Positions 17,801 through 26,607 of a stretch of 64,000 nt of DNA are shown in pieces. The stretch's first letter is position 1. The number at the start of each line of letters is the position of its first letter. The position numbers and the translations under genes were made by a program. The stretch is from Sandaracinaceae bacterium (GTDB lineage Bacteria; Myxococcota_A; Polyangia; Polyangiales; Houyiibacteriaceae): contig JADJJE010000014.1 in assembly GCA_016706685.1 (NCBI GenBank), forward strand, positions 1 through 64,000, written 5' to 3'. A model generated the notes under the pieces. It was given only the letters and a program-made list of their open reading frames with translations, was not told where the DNA came from and did no database searches.

Positions 17801-20270
17801 CGAGCTCACCCACGAGCGGGCCTACGCCAACGGCGACTTCGAGTACGCGGCGTTCAGCGGCTTCATGCGCGGCGCGCTGCTGGGGGCCACCGGGCGCGAC
17901 CTGCAGGACGTCACCGAGATCATGGCCAAGGCCGCTGCGGCGCTGGCCGAGATGCAGCAGAACACCAGCGGCCTCACGCTGGGCATCGTGCGGCAGGCCG
18001 CGCTCAACCTCCGTAAGCTCGCGCCAGGCGCGCTCCCGTACGTGCTGCAGGGCGAGGCCTACGACGAGCGCGTCTCCGTGGCGCAGCACCGCGAGGCCAG
18101 CGACACCACCAACCTCTACTGCTACCTGACCACCCGCATGCGGCTCGCGTATCTCTTCGGAGAAGACACGGTGGCCTACGCCGCAGCGCTCGAGTCGGCG
18201 CCCCTCGAGGCGGGCGCAGCGGCCACGTTCTTCGTGCCCGACGCGTACTTCTACGAGTGCCTGACGCGCCTCAAGGTGGAGCCCACGCTCGGGCCCGTGG
18301 AGCGCGCGAAGAGCCGCGCGCGCCTCCTCATGCTCCAGCGCAAGCTGGCCAAGCTGGCCGCGGCCGGGCCCATGAACATCCGGCCGCGCATCGACATGAT
18401 CGCGGGTGAGCTGGCACGCCTGCGCGGCCAGTCGGGCGAGGCGCTCGAGGCCTTCGACCGCGCCGTGCGCGGCGCGCGCGAGCAGGGCTACACGGACATC
18501 GAGGCCCTCGCGCTCGAGCTGGCCGGGCGCCTGCAGCTGGAGCGCAACAACGCGCTGCTGGGCCACACCTATCTGCGCGCCGCGCGGGCCGCGTACGAGC
18601 GCTGGGGCGCGCTCGAGAAGGTCACCCGGCTGGTGGAGCAGTACCCCTTCACCGCGCACGGTCCCGGCTCCGGCTCCGAGAGCCGCACGGCCTCCACCGT
18701 CACCACGTCCAACGATCACGGCGCCGTGCTGGACCTCGAGACCGCCACGCGCGCTTCACGCGCCATCTCCGAAGAGATCGTGCTCTCGCGCCTGGTCGAG
18801 CGCCTCATGCGCGTGGTGGTCGAAAACGCGGGCGCCGAGCGCGGCGTGCTCGTGCTCTCGTCCGCAGCCGGTCCGCACGTCGTCGCCGTGCTCAGCTTCG
18901 TGGACGGTGAGCCCGTGGTGCGCCACGCCGCCGGCGACCCGCTCGAGACCTCCATGGAGCTGTCGCTGGGCATCGCGCGCTGGGTCCTCGCGGCGGGCCG
19001 AGCCGTGGTGCTGGAAGACGCCGCTCGGCGCGGTGACTTCGTGCAAGACCCCTATGTCCGCGCGCGCCAGCCGCGCTCCATCCTGTGCGCGCCCATCGAG
19101 TACCAGGGCACGTTGCGCGGGCTCATCTATCTCGAGAACAACCTGGCGCGCGGCGCGTTCACCAGCGACCGCATCCAGATGCTGCAGCTGCTCACCGCGC
19201 AGGCCGCCGTCTCCATCGAGAACGCGCAGCTCTACGACAGCCTCGAGCTCAAGGTGGCCGAGCGCACGCGCCAGCTCGAGCTGCGCAACGAGTTCATCCG
19301 CAAGACCTTCGGGCGCTACCTGAGCGACGACGTGGTGGACTCCATCCTGGACGAGCCGCGCGGCCTCGAGCTGGGTGGCGAGCTGCGCCGCGTGTCGGTG
19401 GTCATGGCCGACCTGCGCGGCTTCTCCACGGCGGCCAGCGCGCTCCCGCCCGAAGACGTCTTGCGCGTCATCAACCACTTCCTCGCGGGCATGACCGAGG
19501 TCATCTTCCAGTACGGGGGTACCATCGACGAGGTGCTCGGTGACGGGCTCTTGGTGCTCTTCGGGGCGCCCGTCTCGCGCCCCGACGACGCCGACCGTGC
19601 CGTGGCGTGTGCCATCGCGATGCAGTCCGCCATGGCCGCCGTGAACGCGCGCAACGCCGCGCTCGGCCTCCCGCAGCTCGAGATGGGCATCGGCATCCAC
19701 ACCGGGGACGCCGTCGTGGGCAACCTGGGCAGCGACAAGCGCGCCAAGTACGGCGTGGTCGGCACCGTGGTCAACCTCGCGGCGCGCATCGAGGGCCTCA
19801 CCACCGGCGGCCAGGTGCTCATCTCCAGCGAGACCAGCGCGTTCGTGAGCGCCCCGCTCGAGCTGCGCGCCAGCACCACCTTTCAGCCCAAGGGCGCCAG
19901 CACGCCCCTCTCGGTCTTCGAGGTCACCGCCATCGGCGCGCCCTTCGACCAGCGCCTCGCGCGCGCCGAGCATCCGCTCATCGACGTCACGCCCTTCGAG
20001 GTGGAGTACGCCGTGGTCACCGACGTGGACGCCGGGGAGCGGCGCACCGGTCAGGTGGTAGCGCTCTCCGACGTGGACGTCATGGTGGTGGGCAGCGTCT
20101 GTCCCGAGCTGCTGCGCGACGTCTGTCTCGACCTCCCGGGCCTCGGCGCCGACGCCCGCATCTACGGCAAGGTCGTGTCGTGGCCCGAGCCCGGCCGCTT
20201 CGTGGTTCGCCTCACGGCCGTGCCCAGCGTCGCCGCGGTGCAGCTCGCCGAGCGTCGCGCCTCCCGCTGA
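14808..20270 (+). CDS. Giant signalling protein: Ser/Thr kinase, AAA ATPase, GAF, class III cyclase
   Basis: The protein has 1820 residues. The kinase domain (about 1-270) has the catalytic loop HKDVSPGNI and DFG; the loop Lys of HRDLKP is Ser here. An AAA_16-type ATPase follows, with Walker A GYSGIGKT near 325 and Walker B FLDDLQWAD near 455. A helical TPR-like region spans about 740-1290, a GAF domain about 1315-1478 and a short coiled coil joins it. A class III nucleotide cyclase at about 1525-1700 keeps both metal aspartates (MADLRGFS, EVLGDG) and the VNLAAR motif. The usual adenine-selecting Lys is Glu (DEVLGD). The C-terminal ~100 residues form a beta-rich unassigned domain. It probably senses a ligand and makes a cyclic nucleotide. 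Confidence 0.88.
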   Translation: MHLDFAELDKIYDAGRTTVYGGLTLPGGRRAVVKTIRDAFPSRRLIRGLRQEQRLLESLNAPGIIKSYGLVSQDGWLALLIEDFGGVSLATACRGRRLNLDTFLEVAIGVADALASVHEAGIIHKDVSPGNIVWNVDTGVVKLVDFGISVRASHDRALRDVSELEGTLAYIAPEQTGRTHRRIDWRTDLYSLGCTLYDALLGRPPFDSTDILELVHAHLAVAPRPAHEVDSSVPVALSNVLARLLEKNGEDRYQSAFGLATDLRRIRAALAKTGHCEPFELTTAAAPNRLEAPDKLYGRERELAWLRERFRDAAGEGANLCLISGYSGIGKTALVEHAEAENVAQQGTYVAGKFDQFKRGVPYASLISAFEQLVGQLVAQPAEVTRVYRERILEAVEPNAQVLIDVIPDLRLLLGDQPAVADLPAAEAENRLNVVLGRFVRALPDPGRPFVIFLDDLQWADLPSLHAIGRFVTDPQARHLLIVGAYRENEVGAAHPLRALIERVRDAGRLSDLQLGPLTREDTHALVRDAFGGAPDAAAVADICHEKTAGNPFFLNQFLQGLYERQLVRFDYEAGIWRADLARLREQDFTDNVVEFMSQKVGTLEGPAQRALSVASVIGNQFRLDQLGALLGDADAAADGATQAEDRALAALDPARALGLIYVESGDVVTGRFSHDRVQQAAYERLAKDERDAIHHQLGKGLLAAYHGGDETQLFDATNHLNHVPVADLPPSERRPLAELNLRAARQARASSAYHVAYAFAQAGLARQPQDGFERDYRLTADLHLEAAESAFLTGDYAAMERELDTLLKGARDVFDEVRAYEIRVVAQNARNDLVGAMQACLDALAKLGIVLDVKPTQGAVVSHLLRTKLALRGKSVEELSALPASRGRHEQAASRLLMSLIGPAYYASPNLLPIAAFTVVRLALDKGVCAESATGFALYGLVLCTLSDFEGAYRYGQVGMAIAERFEGTRHANRARHLYNTHVRLWKEPWIRSADALELTHERAYANGDFEYAAFSGFMRGALLGATGRDLQDVTEIMAKAAAALAEMQQNTSGLTLGIVRQAALNLRKLAPGALPYVLQGEAYDERVSVAQHREASDTTNLYCYLTTRMRLAYLFGEDTVAYAAALESAPLEAGAAATFFVPDAYFYECLTRLKVEPTLGPVERAKSRARLLMLQRKLAKLAAAGPMNIRPRIDMIAGELARLRGQSGEALEAFDRAVRGAREQGYTDIEALALELAGRLQLERNNALLGHTYLRAARAAYERWGALEKVTRLVEQYPFTAHGPGSGSESRTASTVTTSNDHGAVLDLETATRASRAISEEIVLSRLVERLMRVVVENAGAERGVLVLSSAAGPHVVAVLSFVDGEPVVRHAAGDPLETSMELSLGIARWVLAAGRAVVLEDAARRGDFVQDPYVRARQPRSILCAPIEYQGTLRGLIYLENNLARGAFTSDRIQMLQLLTAQAAVSIENAQLYDSLELKVAERTRQLELRNEFIRKTFGRYLSDDVVDSILDEPRGLELGGELRRVSVVMADLRGFSTAASALPPEDVLRVINHFLAGMTEVIFQYGGTIDEVLGDGLLVLFGAPVSRPDDADRAVACAIAMQSAMAAVNARNAALGLPQLEMGIGIHTGDAVVGNLGSDKRAKYGVVGTVVNLAARIEGLTTGGQVLISSETSAFVSAPLELRASTTFQPKGASTPLSVFEVTAIGAPFDQRLARAEHPLIDVTPFEVEYAVVTDVDAGERRTGQVVALSDVDVMVVGSVCPELLRDVCLDLPGLGADARIYGKVVSWPEPGRFVVRLTAVPSVAAVQLAERRASR

Positions 20271-20283
20271 GACGGGCCCTTCG

Positions 20284-22125
20284 CTACACCGTGATGCTCT
20301 GCGCCGTGCGGCTGGGCATCACCTGCTCGTAGGCCAGCGGACGCGTCGCGTTGCGCGCGACGATCTCGCGCTCGACCTGACGCAGACGCTCGGCGAAGCG
20401 CGCCGCCAGGTCGCGCGCCACGGGGTCCTCGAAGTAGCCCTTGCCGTAGTCTCCGAGGCGGTTCACCAACAGCCCGCTGATGGTCCAGTAGTCGGCCATC
20501 TGCCCGAGCGCCAAGTGCTGAGGCGGCAGCATGGCCAGGAAGTCTGCGTCGGTGGCCGGGCGCGCGGTGGGCGCGGGCGCGTAGGCGCCGAGCGGCATGC
20601 CCGCCACGAAGCCCATGTAGGGGAACACCGAGTAGTTGATGGCGTTGTGGTAGGTGGTGGGGCGCTCGATGATGCTGGCCACGAAACGCCCGAGCGCCTC
20701 GCGCGTGTCCACCACCGGCAGCCCCCGCACGCGGCCACCGTCCTGTGCACCCAGCTCGCGCACGAAGGCCTGCAGCTCTCGGTCGGTGCGCACCGCTTCG
20801 TCGGTGGCATACACGTGCATGACGTACCCGCGCGCGAACTCGAGGATGGCCTCCCAGCAGCTCAGCTCGTCGTCACGGAACGGGTGCACCGGCAGCGCCT
20901 CACGGTCGGCGAGGCCCAGCGCCGCGTAGCGCCGGTCGGGCGTCTCCTGGTCCCAGTCGAACCCGTCCAGCGCGCGGTGCAGGATCATGAACGTGCCCGC
21001 GAACGTGTTGGACTGGAACGTCACGGTCACGCCGCCCGGGTTGATGGTGGAGTCCTCCGTGACCTCGTTGGTGGCCAGCGTGAACGCGATGTGCGGCTCG
21101 AGCAGCACGCGCAGCGGGTGCGTCGGCGCCAGGTTGCGGAACAGGCACACCGTGACCGCCTCCATGATGATGTGGCAGAGGCCCAGGTGCCGCACGATGC
21201 CGTGGTCGTGCGTGTCGGCCACTTGCAGCACCATCTTGGCCATCTGCCACTTCACGCCGTCGAACGGCCCGAAGAGCGGCGCCTCCACCGCGTCGTGGTG
21301 TTGGAAGCACTGCACCGCGATGGGCATGAGGCCCGCCGGACGTGAGCCGTGCGCGGGCAGCCAGGCAAAGAGCCCGAGCGGTGCCCACAGGTACTTGCGG
21401 CGGCGCCCCTGGTCCCACGTGCCTGCGGGGACCCCCTCGAGGATGCGGTAGTCCGCCAGGAACAGCTGGCCCGCAGCGGCCAGGTTCGCGAGCGTGGTCT
21501 CGGGCGCGCCGAACCAGCGCAGCACGCGCGACAGGAACATGTCGTCCACCGGGAAGCGCGGCCCGAGATCGTCGAGCGACGCGCGCCGCATCACCACCGG
21601 GTTGCAGCCCGCCACGCGCTGGTAGGCGAAGAACCAGTCTTCGGCCCACACCTTCGACGCGGGCGTCTCGGCGGTGGTCACGAACAGCCGGTGGTAGTCC
21701 TCGAGCGTCATGGGCCAGCGCTGGCTGGACGGCAGGTCGGACGGCGCGCTCACCTCCGTGGCCAGCTCCGCGGCCAGCCCCGTGAGCCCTGGGCACAGCT
21801 TGTTCGCCACTTCGTACACGGCCCCTTGCGCCGACCCGGGCACCACCGCGCGAAACGCGTCGAGACCGAGCGTGGTCACGGCAGACGCCCCGTCCACCGC
21901 GCGCATGCGCGCCTCGGCCAGCGCCTGGTTCACGCCCGACTGAAGCTTCAGCTCCATGACCTTCGCGAGGATCTCGAGCGAGAACCCATCCCGCACAGGA
22001 ACCTCGGCCGCGAAGGGCAGGTTCTGGAACGAGTAGTCGAAGCGGTACGTCTCGCGGGCCGCCGCGAGTGCGGCCAGGCGGCGAGCGGGCGCGGGATCGT
22101 CATCGGGAAGGGTGGGTTGCGTCAC
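20284..22125 (-). CDS. Lipoxygenase family protein (C-terminal Val)
   Basis: The protein has 613 residues and no PLAT domain, as in several bacterial lipoxygenases. The iron ligands are visible: the two histidines of HLGLCH (spaced five apart), preceded by WQMAKMVLQVAD, then His and Asn in YHNAINYS (spaced four apart). The last residue supplies the fifth ligand through its carboxylate and is Val here, where most family members have Ile. The usual post-ligand segment THPLRVLLEPHIAF is also present. It should dioxygenate polyunsaturated fatty acids; the regiochemistry is unknown. It lies 24 bp downstream of the second lipoxygenase gene on the same strand and is convergent with the cyclase-kinase gene. 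Confidence 0.9.
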   Translation of the reverse strand: MTQPTLPDDDPAPARRLAALAAARETYRFDYSFQNLPFAAEVPVRDGFSLEILAKVMELKLQSGVNQALAEARMRAVDGASAVTTLGLDAFRAVVPGSAQGAVYEVANKLCPGLTGLAAELATEVSAPSDLPSSQRWPMTLEDYHRLFVTTAETPASKVWAEDWFFAYQRVAGCNPVVMRRASLDDLGPRFPVDDMFLSRVLRWFGAPETTLANLAAAGQLFLADYRILEGVPAGTWDQGRRRKYLWAPLGLFAWLPAHGSRPAGLMPIAVQCFQHHDAVEAPLFGPFDGVKWQMAKMVLQVADTHDHGIVRHLGLCHIIMEAVTVCLFRNLAPTHPLRVLLEPHIAFTLATNEVTEDSTINPGGVTVTFQSNTFAGTFMILHRALDGFDWDQETPDRRYAALGLADREALPVHPFRDDELSCWEAILEFARGYVMHVYATDEAVRTDRELQAFVRELGAQDGGRVRGLPVVDTREALGRFVASIIERPTTYHNAINYSVFPYMGFVAGMPLGAYAPAPTARPATDADFLAMLPPQHLALGQMADYWTISGLLVNRLGDYGKGYFEDPVARDLAARFAERLRQVEREIVARNATRPLAYEQVMPSRTAQSITV

Positions 22126-22149
22126 GAGGCAGGCTCCACGCAGCGGTGC

Positions 22150-23937
22150 TCAGATGTGAACGCTCTGAGCCACGTTGGAAGGGAAGAGGTAGGGGTACGT
22201 CACCGGCCGGCTCTGGTCGCGCCCTCGGCTGTCGGTCTCCACCTTGGCTAGCCGCTCCTTGAAGCGGCGCAGCACCGGCACCACGCGCAGGTCGCGGAAG
22301 TGGCACGGCAGGTACTCCCCCAAGTGGTTGTAGCGAATGCCCGACAGCAGATAGAGCAGGTTGATCTGCCCCGCGGCCTGCGCGTACGTGGGCAGCATCG
22401 CGATGTACTCGCGGTCGAAGTCCGCCACGCGCCGCGAGTGCGCCTGGTCCGGCAGCGGCGCGTAGGCCGCCGCCGGCATGGAGGGCACGTAGCCCATGAA
22501 GGGCCACTGCGTGTAGTTCAGCGCCGAGTGCTGCGCGCTGGCCGTGAAGATGAAGAACGTGAGCAGGTCCACCAGCTCGGTGGGCGTCTCGGGCGGCTTG
22601 ATGACGCCCAAGCGCGCGCCGTCTTGCGAGCCGAGCTCCGTGGCCCAGGCCAGCAGCTCCACGTCGTCGGCCACCGCGTCCGCGTCCCGGTAGTAGAGCG
22701 CCACGTAGTCGCCCACGAAGCGCTCGATGGCGTCCCACAGGTCGAGCGCGTCATCGCGGTAGGGATACACCGGCAGGCGCGTCACGTCGTCCACGCCGCG
22801 CGCGGCGAGGTCACTCCGGAGGGCCACGTCCTTCCACGCGAAGGCGCCCAGCGTCTTGGCCACCACGCCCAGGAAGCCATTGATGGCGGGCGCGATGTAT
22901 TGCTCCACCTGACCACCCGGCACGATCAGGTGGTGCTTCGCGAAGTCGTTGATGGCCAGGGTGAAGCGGCAGTGCGGCGTGAGCAGGATGTGCAGCGGGT
23001 GCCGCTCCGAGAGCTGCCGCTGCGTGGCGAGGGTGACCCCCTCCATCACCAGGTGCGTGAGCCCCAGGTGTGCGCGCGCCTCGTGCCACACCAGGTCCGC
23101 CACCTGCACGGCCGTCTTCGCCAGGATCCACTCCGACGGCTGCGAAGGGTCCACCACGCGGGCGTCGCCGGCCTGCGTCTCCTGGATGCCCACCGGCATC
23201 AAGCGCGCCGGAAAGCGGCCAATGGGCGGGAACCAGCAGAAGAGCGCGATGGGCGCGAAGAGGTACTGCGGCACGCCCAGCCACGAGCCGTTGGGCACGT
23301 CCGCGAGCAACGAGTAGTCCGCCACGAACAGCCGCCCCGCGGCGAGCGCCGACTCGAACGACGGGCCGTCATAGGACACGCCGTAGTGCTTGCGCGCCGC
23401 GCCGCGAAAGCTCGTGGCGTCGAAGCGGTAGTGCTCTGGCAGCCGCGTGAGCGCCCGCAGCACCATGGGGTTGGCCCCCGCGATGCGCTGCCAGGCGAAC
23501 ACGAAGTCATCCTGGTAGTTGGCCGCCACCGCCGGGCGCTCGATGGTGGCGTAGAGCTCGTTGTATCCCAGCACCGTGGCGGGCCGATCGTCACGCATCA
23601 TGCGCGCGTGGTCGGTGAGCTGCGTTCCCAGGGTGGACGCCAGCTCGGCGGGGCTCAAGAGCGCGCGGCCGGCGGTCATCAGGAAGCTCAGGCGGCGATT
23701 GGCGCGCGAGTCCTCGCACCGCGCGCTCGACTGCATCCCGTTCTCGAACGTGATGGCCTGGATGCGCATGATCTCGGACACGAAGCACGCTGAGAACGCT
23801 TCGCCCGGCGGCAGATCGCGGGCGACGGCGATACCGGGGGGGTACGCGTAGTCGTAGCGATAGAGGTCTCGCTTGATGGCCAAGCCATCGCTGCGAGCGC
23901 GCGCGTCACGATCGGATTGAGGGAGGCTTGGGCCCAT
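22150..23937 (-). CDS. Lipoxygenase family protein (C-terminal Ile)
   Basis: The protein has 595 residues and no PLAT domain. Iron ligands are HLGLTH (both histidines), His and Asn of QHSALNYTQ, and the terminal Ile of AQSVHI, which is the complete canonical set. WILAKTAVQVAD and RHPLHILLTPHCRFTLAIN flank the site as in plant and animal enzymes. It is a paralogue of the downstream lipoxygenase but the two differ widely in sequence, so the duplication is old or they were acquired separately. No clear ribosome binding site precedes the ATG at 23937, which is 52 bp after the PEGA-protein gene on the same strand. Confidence 0.9.
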   Translation of the reverse strand: MGPSLPQSDRDARARSDGLAIKRDLYRYDYAYPPGIAVARDLPPGEAFSACFVSEIMRIQAITFENGMQSSARCEDSRANRRLSFLMTAGRALLSPAELASTLGTQLTDHARMMRDDRPATVLGYNELYATIERPAVAANYQDDFVFAWQRIAGANPMVLRALTRLPEHYRFDATSFRGAARKHYGVSYDGPSFESALAAGRLFVADYSLLADVPNGSWLGVPQYLFAPIALFCWFPPIGRFPARLMPVGIQETQAGDARVVDPSQPSEWILAKTAVQVADLVWHEARAHLGLTHLVMEGVTLATQRQLSERHPLHILLTPHCRFTLAINDFAKHHLIVPGGQVEQYIAPAINGFLGVVAKTLGAFAWKDVALRSDLAARGVDDVTRLPVYPYRDDALDLWDAIERFVGDYVALYYRDADAVADDVELLAWATELGSQDGARLGVIKPPETPTELVDLLTFFIFTASAQHSALNYTQWPFMGYVPSMPAAAYAPLPDQAHSRRVADFDREYIAMLPTYAQAAGQINLLYLLSGIRYNHLGEYLPCHFRDLRVVPVLRRFKERLAKVETDSRGRDQSRPVTYPYLFPSNVAQSVHI

Positions 23938-23989
23938 GCGTGCTCACGAGCCTATCCCACTCCGGGGTGATGGCAGCGAATTTTTCGGC

Positions 23990-24877
23990 TCAGAACCCAG
24001 GGTCACGCACGAGCGTGTGCGTCGAGCGCATGGTGCCGGTGGTGGTGCGCGGGGTAGATGGCGTGGACGTCGACATCGCGGTGGTGGTGGTGCGTGGCTC
24101 ACGCGGTGTGGCGGGTGGCGGCGTGGGCCGCTCCGCGACGGCAGGCTCCGCGGCAGGGGGCGCGGTGGCCGGCGGGTCTTCGGCCATCGGCTCCTCGGCG
24201 GCGTCCACGACGGGGGGCAACTCCCCAACGGGCACGGTCGGGACCGGCGCAGCAGGCGCGGCGGCCTCCAGCTGCACCACCAGCTCGAGCTGGCCACGGG
24301 TGATGAACACCTGCCGCCACGTCTCGCGGCCCTCGGCGTGCACCTCCACCGCGTGGCGCACCCCGCTGCGCACCGTCAGCTCGCGCTCCGTCACGGGACG
24401 ACCGTCCAGCTCCACCCGCGCGCCGCTAGGAACTCCGCTCAGCGTGACCGCCACGCGATCGGTGTCGGCGGGGGCCACCAAGCGGGGCTCCCCGCGCCGG
24501 GCCAGCGTCCAGGTCCCGATCACCACCGCCAGCAGCACCGCAGCGGCCAGCACCCAGCGGATGTCCACCACGTCGCGATCGTCGGCTTCATCTTCCTCTC
24601 GCCGGGCGCGGACCCGACGCTCCGACCGGGTGGCGGTCACTTCCGGATCCGGGGGAGGATCGCTGGCAGGCACCCGCGGCGGCGCGAGCGAGTCGGACGA
24701 GAGCGGGGCCAGCCGTGGCACCACCACGTGCTGCAGGGCCTCCTTGGGAGGGGGCGGTGGCGTGGAGGATGGTGAGCCGACCGCTTGGATCTCCTCGGCG
24801 TCCAGCTCGTCCACGTCGCTCAGGCTGATGCGCTCGTCCGAGTCTCGGGCGCCGGGATCTTTTGAATGTTGGGTCAC
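23990..24877 (-). CDS. PEGA-domain-like membrane protein
   Basis: The protein has 295 residues. The acidic, Pro-rich cytoplasmic N-terminus (SDVDELDAEEIQAVGS) resembles the tails of myxobacterial kinase-linked proteins. One membrane helix follows at about residues 108-130 (VLAAAVLLAVVIGTWTLA), then a PEGA-like domain (VTLSGVPSGARVELDGRPV, then RSGVRHAVEVHAEGRETW). The C-terminus is a long Pro/Thr/Ala-rich linker with a run of threonines. PEGA domains are surface or periplasmic beta-sandwiches. Function is unknown. It diverges from another PEGA-like gene at 25034 across a 156-bp promoter-bearing gap, which suggests a joint envelope role. Confidence 0.7.
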   Translation of the reverse strand: MTQHSKDPGARDSDERISLSDVDELDAEEIQAVGSPSSTPPPPPKEALQHVVVPRLAPLSSDSLAPPRVPASDPPPDPEVTATRSERRVRARREEDEADDRDVVDIRWVLAAAVLLAVVIGTWTLARRGEPRLVAPADTDRVAVTLSGVPSGARVELDGRPVTERELTVRSGVRHAVEVHAEGRETWRQVFITRGQLELVVQLEAAAPAAPVPTVPVGELPPVVDAAEEPMAEDPPATAPPAAEPAVAERPTPPPATPREPRTTTTAMSTSTPSTPRTTTGTMRSTHTLVRDPGF

Positions 24878-25033
24878 GTTTGCGTACGTCCGGTTCCCGA
24901 AAGTGCGGCCTCAGGCTTGCGGTTCAGGGACCACATAGGCTACCTACGTTGCACATTGTAGGCCCACGGTGAGTGAAAAGTCACCCTCTCGTCAAAATGT
25001 GAGAGAGTTCGGGCACCGCGCCTCCGAGCGGAG

Positions 25034-26086
25034 ATGGAGTCCATATTCGTGCACCCGGAACCCCGAAAACTCCTGCAAGTCGGCCTCCTGTGCCTTGGTC
25101 TCCTCTTCATGCCGGGTGTCGGGACCCAGGCGGCCCGTGCCCAGCAGGCGGCCCAGCCCACCGAGGCCGAGATCGAGGCAGCCCGGGCGCTCTTCGCCGA
25201 GGGCCTGGCGCTCTCGGACGCGTCGGAGTGGGAAGCCGCCGCGGCCATCTTCCATGAAGTGCTCGCGGTGGTGTCGAGCCCGCCCGTGCTCTTCAACCTG
25301 GCCCACGCGCTGGTGGAGCTGAACCAGTTCGACGAAGCCGACGAGCTCATCGAGCGCCTCATGGCGGACTCCGAGACGGCGCGTGACCTGCGCACCCGCT
25401 CCACCGCCTTGCGCACGCGCATGGACCGCAACGGCGGGCGGCTCACGCTCCAGCCCGTCGGCCTGCCGGAGGGGGCTGTGTTGCTGTTGGACGGCCGCCC
25501 GCTCGCCAGCGCGCGCGTCGGCCAGTCGCTGCGCGTCAGCCAGGGCACGCACCGCGTCACCGCCACGGACTCGGCGGGTGGCCAAGAGATCGCCTCCATC
25601 GAGGTGTACGTGGCGCGGCGTGCACGGGTCACCACCGAGGTGGCGCCTGACCAGGCCATGCTGGCCGCCAACGCGGCGCGCGCTGCCGAAGAGGCCGCCC
25701 AGCAAACGCGCGCAGCCGAAGAGGCCGCCGCTGCACGGGCCGCCACCGATGCCGAGCTGGCCGAGCTGCAGCGCCTGCATGCCGAGTGGGAGACCGAGCG
25801 CGCCGCAGGCCGCGTGCCCGACGGCGAGAACCCCTTCGAGGTGCGTCGCCAGGAGCTCGAGCACGAGCGCATGCTGCAGCTGGAGGAGGCGCAGCGCGCT
25901 GCCGAGGCCGCCGAGCACCAGCCGCGCGAGGTGGTGCCGCTCCGCCGCAACTGGCGCTTCTGGACGGTGGTGGGCTCCGTGGCCGCGCTGGCCATCGGTG
26001 TGGGCGCGGCCGTGGCCGCCACCAATGACAGCCAGCCCAACCGGGGCGTGCTGGGCAACTTCTCGCCGGGCCGAGTGGAGTTCTGA
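25034..26086 (+). CDS. Exported TPR/PEGA-like protein with coiled coil and C-terminal membrane helix
   Basis: The protein has 350 residues. A signal peptide (VGLLCLGLLFMPGVGTQAARA) is followed by a TPR-like pair (ARALFAEGLALSDASEWEAAAAIF, VLFNLAHALVELNQFDEADELI). A PEGA-like fold comes next (LTLQPVGLPEGAVLLLDGRPL, VSQGTHRVTATD), then an Ala/Glu-rich coiled coil (about residues 215-300) and a C-terminal helix (TVVGSVAALAIGVGAAVAA). The arrangement is common in Myxococcota as a periplasmic protein. The stop overlaps the start of the downstream lipoprotein gene by one base (TGATG), so they are cotranscribed. Confidence 0.75.
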   Translation: MESIFVHPEPRKLLQVGLLCLGLLFMPGVGTQAARAQQAAQPTEAEIEAARALFAEGLALSDASEWEAAAAIFHEVLAVVSSPPVLFNLAHALVELNQFDEADELIERLMADSETARDLRTRSTALRTRMDRNGGRLTLQPVGLPEGAVLLLDGRPLASARVGQSLRVSQGTHRVTATDSAGGQEIASIEVYVARRARVTTEVAPDQAMLAANAARAAEEAAQQTRAAEEAAAARAATDAELAELQRLHAEWETERAAGRVPDGENPFEVRRQELEHERMLQLEEAQRAAEAAEHQPREVVPLRRNWRFWTVVGSVAALAIGVGAAVAATNDSQPNRGVLGNFSPGRVEF

Positions 26087-26595
26087 TGCCAATGACCAAA
26101 GCACTTGGGCTCTTGCTGCTCTCGCTCTGCGCCGTGCTCGCCGCAGGCTGCGGTGGCTCCACCGAGCTCACGCAGGTGGTGCTCGAGGTAGACACCGACA
26201 TCGCCGCGCCGGCCACCATCGACGAGATCCGCGCCACCATCCGCAGCCCCTCGGGCGAGACGCGCATCGCGTCGGCGGTGCTGGGCTCCTTGCAGCCCTT
26301 GCCACCGCGCACACTGGCCATCACGCACGGGGGCGACGTCCTCGAGGGCTACGAGGTGGCGCTCGAGGGTCTATCGCGCGGCGTGGTCGTCGTCTCGCGC
26401 CAGGTCACGTTCGACATGACCGCCGGCGAGATCCGCAAGGTCATCGTCTCGCTCGACCAGGCCTGCGTGGGCGTGCCCTGCGCCGGCGACACCACCTGCT
26501 CGGCAGGCGTCTGCGTGGCACCCGCCATCGAGACGGTGCCGCTCACCACTCCCACGGTCGACGCCGGCATGACCCTCGACGCGAGCGCCATCTAG
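26086..26595 (+). CDS. Hypothetical lipoprotein
   Basis: The protein has 169 residues with signal peptide and lipobox (LLLLSLCAVLAAGCGG). The mature part is a beta-rich domain (TQVVLEVDTDIAAPATIDEIRATI, VVVVSRQVTFDMTAGEIRKVIVSL) ending in a small Cys-rich patch (CVGVPCAGDTTCSAGVC) that could form two disulfides, then a Thr/Asp tail. This domain plan is frequent in myxobacterial outer-surface lipoproteins that pair with TPR/PEGA proteins. An ATG at 26092 is an alternative start six bases on. No function can be assigned. Confidence 0.72.
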   Translation: MPMTKALGLLLLSLCAVLAAGCGGSTELTQVVLEVDTDIAAPATIDEIRATIRSPSGETRIASAVLGSLQPLPPRTLAITHGGDVLEGYEVALEGLSRGVVVVSRQVTFDMTAGEIRKVIVSLDQACVGVPCAGDTTCSAGVCVAPAIETVPLTTPTVDAGMTLDASAI

Positions 26596-26607
26596 TACGG
26601 CTCCGCT

